The notes beneath the pieces were generated by a model. That model made no database searches, was not told the DNA's origin, and was given only the letters and a program-made list of their open reading frames with translations. A DNA stretch of 64,000 nt from Halomonas sp. A40-4 (lineage in GTDB: Bacteria > Pseudomonadota > Gammaproteobacteria > Pseudomonadales > Halomonadaceae). This document shows, piece after piece, positions 46,401-52,696 of this stretch. The first letter of the stretch is position 1. Each line of letters opens with the position of its first letter. A program made the translations under genes and the position numbers. Location: assembly GCF_015767635.1 (NCBI RefSeq), contig NZ_CP065230.1, positions 62,001-126,000 on the forward strand, read 5' to 3'.

Positions 46401-48572
46401 ATGAGTGTTAGACGTTTCGTGGGCGCCAACAGTCGCGATGTGATGCGCCAGGTGCGTGAAGCGCTGGGTGACGACGCGTTGATTGTCGCGAACCGGCGCA
46501 CTGAGGGCGGCGTTGAAATTCTCGCCATGGCCGACGAAGCCGTTGATCATTTCGAGCCTTCGCCCCCTCCCGCCAACGAGCCACCGGCTGCGCCGAAGGA
46601 TCCGCTGGAGTCGATGAGTGAGCGCTTACTGCGCGAAATGCAGGATATGCGCTCGCTGCTTGCTTCCCAACAAACCGACCGTAGCACAACACCCACTGCC
46701 TCGACCGCCAGCGGGACAGAGCGTTGGCGACAGCTGCTTTGCGGTGTTGGTTTCAGCCGCGAGCTTGCCGACGACATCCTGATGGACCTGCCGGGCTTCC
46801 TGTCGGCGCAAAGTGCGGACAGCGAGCAGGCACTGCCTTGGTTGCGTGAGCGCCTGATGGCACGACTGGCCGTGCTCCAGGATGAGCCCGAATTTTTCGA
46901 TCAAACGGGCATTGTCGCCCTGGTTGGGCCCACCGGGGTTGGCAAGACGACCACTACCGCCAAGCTCGCGGCTCGCTTTGTCATGCGCCATGGGACCCGT
47001 CCCGTCGCCCTGGTGACCACCGACAGCTTCCGTATCGGCGCTCATGAGCAACTGCGCATCTACGCGCGCCTGCTGGATATCCCGATGTACGCGCTGGATG
47101 CGGAGCAACCCATCGACGACCTGCTGAATCGTCTGCAGGGCAAACAGTGGGTCATCATCGATACCGTGGGCATGAGCCAGCGCGACCAGCGGGTCATCGA
47201 GCAGATCGCTCACTTGCAGGGTGGTCGCTCCAACGTCAGGTTGGTACTGCTGCTGAATGCCGCCAGCCAACCGGAAACGTTGGAAGAAGTGGTGATGCGC
47301 TATCGCCAGGCTGCCCGTGCGGCAGGTGCTGAACTGGATGACTGCATCATCACCAAGCAGGACGAAGCGGGACGTTTGGCGCCTATCCTGGATATTGTCA
47401 TGCGCCATGGCATGCGCGTGCTGTTTGGTTCCTATGGTCAGCAGGTCCCCGAAGATATGGCGGTGGCGGACCCGGCTACCCTGGTCGATCAGGCGCTGAA
47501 TACCGACGCGGCCGGGTCAGGCAGTGGATCTCCATCCGCCGCACCGCTCAGCATGCCCCGCTGGTCACGGGATGTGCTGGGCCAGGGGCGCCGTCTGTCG
47601 TCGCTGTTTGCGCGTCTGCGCGAGCGCATGGTGGGCTTTGAGCGTCTCGAAGGCGTCTGGGATATCGCTAACCTGCCCAGCGTGTTGCAGGATCAGCGTC
47701 TGGACGAGCTTCTGGAAGGGTACCCACCGCCCCAACACATGCTGGGCATGGCCTGGTCGCCCCGCCGCAATGAACGCGGCTGCGATTGGGCGATGCCGGA
47801 TATAGGACTGGATGCCGAGGGCGCCTGGATGGCGCTACCCTGGCTTCAGCACCGCCAGCCCGCTGGCTGGCAACCGCGCATGACCACCTTTAGCGAGCGC
47901 GATGGCGTCGCCGTGCACCTGCTGCCGTCATTACCCGATAGCGAGGCGTTGACCTGGTTAGAGCGCCAATACCTGACCTGGGTCAGCCTGGCACCCCCGG
48001 CACTCAGGGTAAACTTGCACGGTGAACGCTATGCGCTGCGCCAGCTGTTTGCCGAGAGTACGCTCAATCACCGCGTCAATGTGCGCTTCCGTGGCCAGCC
48101 GATGGCGCTGTGGACGGCCTATGCCGAAGTTACCGACAAAGAGGGGCGGGCGCTGCTGGCGTGGTATGGCGAAGTCCGTGACCCCGAAAGCGCCAAAGTG
48201 GTCACCCGCCGTTACTGGCTCACCCCCGCGCGATTGGGCAATGAGGTGCTGAGCCTGCTGGTGACCCAACTGCAGAGTGAAAGCCTTGCGGCGCTGACAC
48301 GGCGTGCCTGGCAGCAGCTCAAAGACGCCGATAGTGGCGACGTAAGCCCTGAAGTGCGCCTGTTGATGGCCAGTGGCATTGCCGCCATTGCCGGGCACCT
48401 TGATTGCGCCGAGGACGAGGCCGCCGGTGCATTGCACGGTGATGTGCTGAACCTGCTAAGCAGCCGTCGCCGTCGGCGGGATACGGCATTGCTGGATGCG
48501 CTGGTATACGCCTTTATGGCCCGTGATGCGATCCGCCAACTGGGCGGTGTTAATCGTGAGGGCCTGGCATGA
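46401..48572 (+). CDS. flhF: Flagellar GTPase FlhF with long C-terminal extension
   Basis: FlhF is an SRP-family GTPase that places polar flagella. Residues 1-48 form the conserved N-terminal segment (VRRFVGANSRDVMRQVREAL), 50-105 a disordered linker, and 105-368 the NG domain with Walker A GPTGVGKTT (176-184), DTVG (254-257) and TKQD (318-321, usually TKLD). FlhF proteins usually end near here. This one has about 350 further residues (370-723) with no membrane helix. They form an apparently folded region rich in Trp and Leu, a helical part at 610-720 and an Arg cluster near 689-693. I do not recognise the extension. It overlaps the next gene by 4 bases. Confidence 0.93.
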   Translation: MSVRRFVGANSRDVMRQVREALGDDALIVANRRTEGGVEILAMADEAVDHFEPSPPPANEPPAAPKDPLESMSERLLREMQDMRSLLASQQTDRSTTPTASTASGTERWRQLLCGVGFSRELADDILMDLPGFLSAQSADSEQALPWLRERLMARLAVLQDEPEFFDQTGIVALVGPTGVGKTTTTAKLAARFVMRHGTRPVALVTTDSFRIGAHEQLRIYARLLDIPMYALDAEQPIDDLLNRLQGKQWVIIDTVGMSQRDQRVIEQIAHLQGGRSNVRLVLLLNAASQPETLEEVVMRYRQAARAAGAELDDCIITKQDEAGRLAPILDIVMRHGMRVLFGSYGQQVPEDMAVADPATLVDQALNTDAAGSGSGSPSAAPLSMPRWSRDVLGQGRRLSSLFARLRERMVGFERLEGVWDIANLPSVLQDQRLDELLEGYPPPQHMLGMAWSPRRNERGCDWAMPDIGLDAEGAWMALPWLQHRQPAGWQPRMTTFSERDGVAVHLLPSLPDSEALTWLERQYLTWVSLAPPALRVNLHGERYALRQLFAESTLNHRVNVRFRGQPMALWTAYAEVTDKEGRALLAWYGEVRDPESAKVVTRRYWLTPARLGNEVLSLLVTQLQSESLAALTRRAWQQLKDADSGDVSPEVRLLMASGIAAIAGHLDCAEDEAAGALHGDVLNLLSSRRRRRDTALLDALVYAFMARDAIRQLGGVNREGLA

Positions 48573-49126
48573 GCGCACAAGACCAAGCTTCTGGGCTGCG
48601 CAAGTGGGCGGATCTGCAGCGTCAGCAGCGGGGCGATGAAGCGCCTCCCGAGGCAACGGAATCATCCGGGCCGATGGCCTACCGCTCACCCGTGGTGCCC
48701 AGCGCGGCGGCCATGGAGCCGCCTGTCACACCGCCTAAGCCTAAAACGCCGTTAATGGTCACCGGGCTATCAGGTGATGGGCCGGTAGAGGTGCGCAAGG
48801 TCAGCGCGCGCCTGGGCCAGTGGGCCGCGCTAGGGCGAGCCTGGGCCGGGGATCCGGCCGACTGGGATATTCGGATCGTGATGCCGGATGAGCCAGAACT
48901 GGCGACGCTCAGCCAGCAACACCGTCGCTGGGCGTTGTGGGTCAGCAGCGATGCCGATGCATTTGGGCGCATGTACCAGCTATTGAAACAGCTGCGGCAG
49001 CATAACGGCCCGCAACGCTTGTTGGCACTGCACGAGCCTCACCTGCCCAGGCAAGGCCTATTGGCCAACCTGCAGCAAGCGGCCGGCTACTATCTTGACA
49101 CTGAATTGCTATTGCTGGCCCGCTAA
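48569..49126 (+). CDS. Unknown protein at the flhG position, possibly a degenerate FlhG
   Basis: This 185-aa protein is not recognised by motif. Residues 1-60 are polar and Pro-rich. Residues 61-185 look folded. In flagellar loci flhF is usually followed by flhG/fleN, a MinD-like ATPase. This gene occupies that place, with a 4-base overlap with flhF, but has no Walker A. By eye, PLMVTGLSGDGPVEVRKVSA (61-80) resembles an eroded MinD-type P-loop strand, and 125-182 resembles the helix-strand end of FleN (MYQLLKQLRQ, LLANLQQAAGYYLDTELLLL). That similarity is an inference and could be chance. Tight coupling to flhF suggests a shared function. Confidence 0.8.
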   Translation: MSAQDQASGLRKWADLQRQQRGDEAPPEATESSGPMAYRSPVVPSAAAMEPPVTPPKPKTPLMVTGLSGDGPVEVRKVSARLGQWAALGRAWAGDPADWDIRIVMPDEPELATLSQQHRRWALWVSSDADAFGRMYQLLKQLRQHNGPQRLLALHEPHLPRQGLLANLQQAAGYYLDTELLLLAR

Positions 49127-49191
49127 TGGCAGCTAACGCCGGTAAAGCGTCTAATAATCGGGGTTAATCCGCTCATGAGAAGGAACGATGC

Positions 49192-49599
49192 ATGCTAGGC
49201 TATTGGCGTCATGCGATTAGCATTTTGGTACTAGCCCTGGGACTCGGTTCGTTTGCTCAGGGAGCGTCCAGCAGCTGGGTGACACAAGTGCCGGGGCTCA
49301 TGGTGACCATGAGCGACCGCGCCAGTCGCAGTGAACCGGTTCGTCCTCCAGCGGGCGCTACCACGCCAGCGGCGGTCATCGAGCGAGTCCAGTGGCAGTA
49401 CCAACACGCGCCCGGGGCAGCGCTACAGGCATGGTTATGCCACCCCGAGCGCTGTGTGTCATTATCGGGCATGCGTGGGGAGACCCGTGCTTTATCAGGC
49501 ATAAGTGCGACAACGCCCCTGCATTTTCAATTTGCGCTAAACCCAGGGCAGCGTCCCGTTAGCGTTAAAGGGTTGCAGATGATAGTGAATTACCAGTGA
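49192..49599 (+). CDS. flhE: FlhE family flagellar protein
   Basis: FlhE is a small periplasmic protein, best known from enterobacteria, that limits proton leakage through the export apparatus. The 135-aa product has a signal peptide (about residues 1-24, cut after FAQGA), a Cys pair spaced as in E. coli (LCHPERCVSLSGM, probably a disulfide), the SGISATTPLHF block and the VNYQ C-terminus, all matching FlhE. It lies between the flhF operon and fliA rather than directly after flhA. Confidence 0.85.
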   Translation: MLGYWRHAISILVLALGLGSFAQGASSSWVTQVPGLMVTMSDRASRSEPVRPPAGATTPAAVIERVQWQYQHAPGAALQAWLCHPERCVSLSGMRGETRALSGISATTPLHFQFALNPGQRPVSVKGLQMIVNYQ

Positions 49600-49629
49600 G
49601 CACAGGTGGTTTAGCCGCGAGGCAATAGG

Positions 49630-50331
49630 ATGTACACAGCACAAGGCAGGATCAAACAAAGTGAGCTGATGACGGAGTACATGCCACTGGTGAGACGTCA
49701 GGCCTTGACGCTTCAGGTCAGGTTGCCGGCCAGCATAGAGCTGGATGACTTAATCCAGGCAGGCATGATGGGGCTACTGGAAGCTCTGGGACGTTTCGAT
49801 GCCACTCAGGGGGCCACCTTTGCGACGTTTGCCAGTCAGCGCATACGCGGGGCGATGGTGGACGAATTGCGTACTCGTGATTGGCTGCCTCGCAGCGTCC
49901 GTCGTTCGGCGCGGGCCGTTGATGAAACCGTCAGGCGTTTGGAGCAGTCGCTTGGGCGTCCCCCCGAGGAAACGGAAATCGCTGACGCCATGGAGATGCC
50001 GCTGGGCGACTATCAGCAGCTATTGCAAGACACTAATAGCGGGCAGTTGCTGCCCTTTGAAGAGCTGGTGGCCGATGGCAGCGAACCGCATAATCGCGAA
50101 ACCGTGAGTTCGCCGTTTGACCACTTGCTCGATGCTCAGCAGCGGGAAACCCTGGTGGCGGCCATCGAGGCGCTGCCCGAGCGTGAAAAGTTGCTCATGG
50201 CGCTGTATTACCAGGAAGAGCTCAACCTGAAAGAAGTGGGCGCTGTTCTCGGCGTCACGGAGTCACGCGTTTCCCAGTTGCATAGTCAGGCAGTCAGCCG
50301 TCTGCGCGCCAAGTTAAACGACTCGGTTTAG
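49630..50331 (+). CDS. fliA: Flagellar sigma factor FliA (sigma-28)
   Basis: FliA directs RNA polymerase to late flagellar and chemotaxis genes and is held by FlgM. The 233-aa product has region 2 with YMPLVRRQALTLQVRLPASI, ELDDLIQAGMMGLLEALGRF and RIRGAMVDELRTRDW, region 3 and region 4 with the helix-turn-helix EELNLKEVGAVLGVTESRVS followed by QLHSQA. It begins MYTAQGRIKQSELM, typical of the family. The ribosome binding site is weak. Four of its likely target promoters are found in this window. Confidence 0.97.
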   Translation: MYTAQGRIKQSELMTEYMPLVRRQALTLQVRLPASIELDDLIQAGMMGLLEALGRFDATQGATFATFASQRIRGAMVDELRTRDWLPRSVRRSARAVDETVRRLEQSLGRPPEETEIADAMEMPLGDYQQLLQDTNSGQLLPFEELVADGSEPHNRETVSSPFDHLLDAQQRETLVAAIEALPEREKLLMALYYQEELNLKEVGAVLGVTESRVSQLHSQAVSRLRAKLNDSV

Positions 50332-50415
50332 GAGCTTTTGACGTCACTGCCAGGGCAACGGCGTTTTAGCGCTCGGTGCTGATAAGCCCCGTTATATTGC
50401 TTTAAGGAGCACGAC

Positions 50416-51234
50416 ATGAACCCATCGACGCTGATCGGTATTTTCGCCAGCATCCTGTTGCTGGTAAGCGTCCTGTTTTTCACCGCCGAATCGCCGGATA
50501 GCTTCTTCAACCTGCCCGGGCTCGCCATCGTGGTCACGGGCACACTTGCCGCTACCTTTATCAGCTATCCCCTCAAGGAAGTGCTGCGGGTGGTGCGTCT
50601 GGTCGGGCTGGTCTTCCGGCGCGAAAACACCTACGTGCGTGATGATATCAACGAGTTGGTGGCCATGTCCCGGCTGTGGTTCAAGGGCGATGTCCGCGCT
50701 GTTGAACGAGAGCTCGAAAACACCCGTAATCCGTTTTTGCGGACCGGCATTCAACTGGTGATCGCCAACACCAAAGAAGACGAAATCTTCGATATGTTGC
50801 GCTGGCGTATTGCGCGGCTGAAGGCGCGTGAGCATGCGGAAGCCCAGATATTCCGCACCATGGCCACTTATGCGCCCGCTTTCGGCATGATTGGCACCCT
50901 GGTGGGACTGGTCAATATGCTGGAAGTCATGGACGCCGGCAATCTTGATGTGATCGGCCCGCGCATGGCGGTGGCGCTGCTGACCACCTTCTACGGTATC
51001 CTGCTGGCCAATCTGGTGTTCAAGCCTATCGCGGTAAAGCTCGAGCGACGCACCGAGGAGCGCCTGATCACCATGAACATGGTGCTGGAAGGGATCTCCC
51101 TGATTACCAAGCGGCGGTTACCTTCCTTTATTGAAGAAACGCTCAATTCCTTTGTCGCCAATTACCATGACGAAATCCGCGAGCCGGAGGTCAAGAAGCC
51201 GCGCGCCTCGAATAGCGCCCCCGCCAAGGGGTAG
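50416..51234 (+). CDS. Second flagellar stator subunit, MotA/PomA family
   Basis: This 272-aa protein is a second MotA-type stator subunit. It has four membrane segments (about 6-25, 34-52, 150-175 and 185-205), with TYAPAFGMIGTLVGLVNMLE and GPRMAVALLTTFYGILLANL as the conserved TM3-TM4 region. It is shorter and closer in style to PomA/MotC than the MotA at 32 kb. AAGGAG precedes the ATG. It is followed after 5 bases by a MotB-like partner. Ion specificity cannot be decided from sequence. Confidence 0.92.
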   Translation: MNPSTLIGIFASILLLVSVLFFTAESPDSFFNLPGLAIVVTGTLAATFISYPLKEVLRVVRLVGLVFRRENTYVRDDINELVAMSRLWFKGDVRAVERELENTRNPFLRTGIQLVIANTKEDEIFDMLRWRIARLKAREHAEAQIFRTMATYAPAFGMIGTLVGLVNMLEVMDAGNLDVIGPRMAVALLTTFYGILLANLVFKPIAVKLERRTEERLITMNMVLEGISLITKRRLPSFIEETLNSFVANYHDEIREPEVKKPRASNSAPAKG

Positions 51235-51239
51235 TCGGC

Positions 51240-51920
51240 ATGTTGGACCGGGATACCCGCCATACATTGGAAGCGCCACTGCCCAAGGACAGTGGCGACG
51301 ATGGCTGGATGACCAGCTATCTGGATGTATTGACGCTGTTGCTGACCTTGTTTGTCTTGCTGCTCTCGCTGGCGCCACCCGGCGGTAACGATGCCGGATC
51401 GCAAGCCAGCGTCGTTGAAGCATCTCCCGGCGCGATTGCCGACCTGCCTCTGGCGTCCCTGGCGGCCGGGATCGAGCCCCGTCATAGCGGCCTTAAGCCA
51501 CGCTTTGAGGGTGTCAGTATCCCCGGGGTGGATGTCTCCCAGGGGCGGGAAGGGGTGACGCTGCGCATCAACGACAACCTGTTGTTCGATAGCGGCCGGG
51601 CGCAACTCACCGGGCAGGGCCGTGACCTTGTCGAAAGTCTTATCGAGGTGCTCAGCGCCTTTGATGGACAGGTATCGATCGAAGGCCATACCGATAACGT
51701 GCCCATCGCGACCTCGCGCTTTCCTTCCAACTGGGAGCTATCAGCAGCACGGGCGATCGCAGTGGTCCGCCACCTGGATAGCCAGGGGCTCGAGGTTGAT
51801 CGCATGCGCGCCGTTGGCTATGCCGATACCCAGCCGATCGCAAGTAATGCAACGGCGCAGGGGCGGGCGGCCAACCGTCGTGTCGAACTGGTACTCAGGC
51901 AACCGCCAATCCAGGAGTAA
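51240..51920 (+). CDS. Second flagellar stator subunit, MotB family
   Basis: This 226-aa protein has one membrane helix (about residues 26-48), in which Asp29 in SYLDVLTLLLTLFVLLLS is the likely ion-binding residue, a short linker and an OmpA-like peptidoglycan-binding domain (about 105-225, with VSIEGHTDNVPIATSRFPSN and WELSAARA). It is much shorter than MotB at 32 kb, mainly in the linker and tail. It pairs with the preceding MotA/PomA-like gene. It converges with the next gene with a 6-base gap. Confidence 0.92.
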   Translation: MLDRDTRHTLEAPLPKDSGDDGWMTSYLDVLTLLLTLFVLLLSLAPPGGNDAGSQASVVEASPGAIADLPLASLAAGIEPRHSGLKPRFEGVSIPGVDVSQGREGVTLRINDNLLFDSGRAQLTGQGRDLVESLIEVLSAFDGQVSIEGHTDNVPIATSRFPSNWELSAARAIAVVRHLDSQGLEVDRMRAVGYADTQPIASNATAQGRAANRRVELVLRQPPIQE

Positions 51921-51926
51921 CCCCCG

Positions 51927-52505
51927 CTAAGACGCATCCCGGCACAGGCGCTGCATCCTTGCCAGTGCCTCTCCCGCGCCCTCCAGGCTGAATATCATGT
52001 ACCAGGGGTCTTCATCTCCCTGATCAAAACCCAGGAAGACCTGTTCACCAACACTCATGTCGGCGATCAATTGATCGATATCGTTGAGATAAAAGTGGGC
52101 ATAAAAGCCGTTATCGCCACGCTCGGTGATAAATTCGGCGACGCTGTGAATGCGCTCTCGCTCATCGACGCGTAGCCGCGCAGGCACCTGATTAACCGCT
52201 TGGCTTTCGCCCTGAGCGGCCTCCAGCTCGACACGCATCTCCAGCCAGGGTAAGTCGCACACGCCCTGGGTGGCATTGATACTCAAGGTGGCATCCGAAT
52301 AGCTGTGCGCTTCCACGGCACGAAAATGCCGCTCGTCACCGAGGGTCAATGACATCGACTGCCAATGCTCATGGGTTTGGTCGTCTTCGACGTTAAACGA
52401 CACGGCATGAGCCGATGGCAGCGATAACACCAATGCCGCGCCAAGTGCAGGGTAAGCAAGTGCGGATTGAAAACGCGATATTAACGGCATGAGCAGGCCC
52501 ATCAT
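51927..52505 (-). CDS. Secreted protein of unknown function
   Basis: I do not recognise this 192-aa product. From the ATG at 52505 (AAGGG about 8 bases upstream) it has a signal peptide with hydrophobic core near residues 12-32 and a likely cut after SAHA, then a mostly acidic periplasmic domain of about 155 residues. Two cysteines remain (in GVCDLPW and LCRD) and might pair. No membrane anchor follows. A longer reading to 52661 is unlikely because it would enter the NrdR box region. It is divergent from nrdJ and convergent with the second stator pair. Confidence 0.75.
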   Translation of the reverse strand: MMGLLMPLISRFQSALAYPALGAALVLSLPSAHAVSFNVEDDQTHEHWQSMSLTLGDERHFRAVEAHSYSDATLSINATQGVCDLPWLEMRVELEAAQGESQAVNQVPARLRVDERERIHSVAEFITERGDNGFYAHFYLNDIDQLIADMSVGEQVFLGFDQGDEDPWYMIFSLEGAGEALARMQRLCRDAS

Positions 52506-52563
52506 CTGGAAAACCCTTAGCCTATCGTCTGATGCTCGGGGACAAAAGGCTAACGCGCTGATT

Positions 52564-52610
52564 TTTCTATATATGGTAGAAAAAATATCAAAAAGCAGCC
52601 GATATAGTGG
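52564..52610. promoter_or_regulatory. Paired NrdR boxes upstream of nrdJ
   Basis: Two 16-base sites at 52564-52579 and 52595-52610 each match the NrdR consensus ACACWATATATWGTGT at about 10 of 16 positions, including the central TATATAT of the first and ATAGTG of the second. They are separated by 15 bases, which puts them 31 bases apart start to start, the same helical phase as known NrdR box pairs. NrdR represses ribonucleotide reductase genes. A TATAAT at 52644-52649 may be the -10 element, but no good -35 was seen. Confidence 0.65.
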
Positions 52611-52696
52611 AAAGTCAGGGCTATACTTCATCCGGTTGCCTCGTATAATCGCTTTGACCAAGTGCTATTTTCACCGCCGCTAAGGAGTTTCGCGAC

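Noticed and set aside
50358..50392. Sigma-28-like -10 (GCTGATAA) before the second stator pair
   Set aside because: The -10 part is good but the matching -35 position keeps only three consensus bases, so I did not call it.
52582..52605. Sigma-28-like site before nrdJ (GCCGATAT with A-rich upstream)
   Set aside because: The -35 part matches poorly and the stretch is part of the second NrdR box; there is no reason for FliA control here.
52506..52696. Cobalamin riboswitch before nrdJ
   Set aside because: The gap is only about 190 bases and I found no B12-box-like core; paired NrdR boxes explain the region better.
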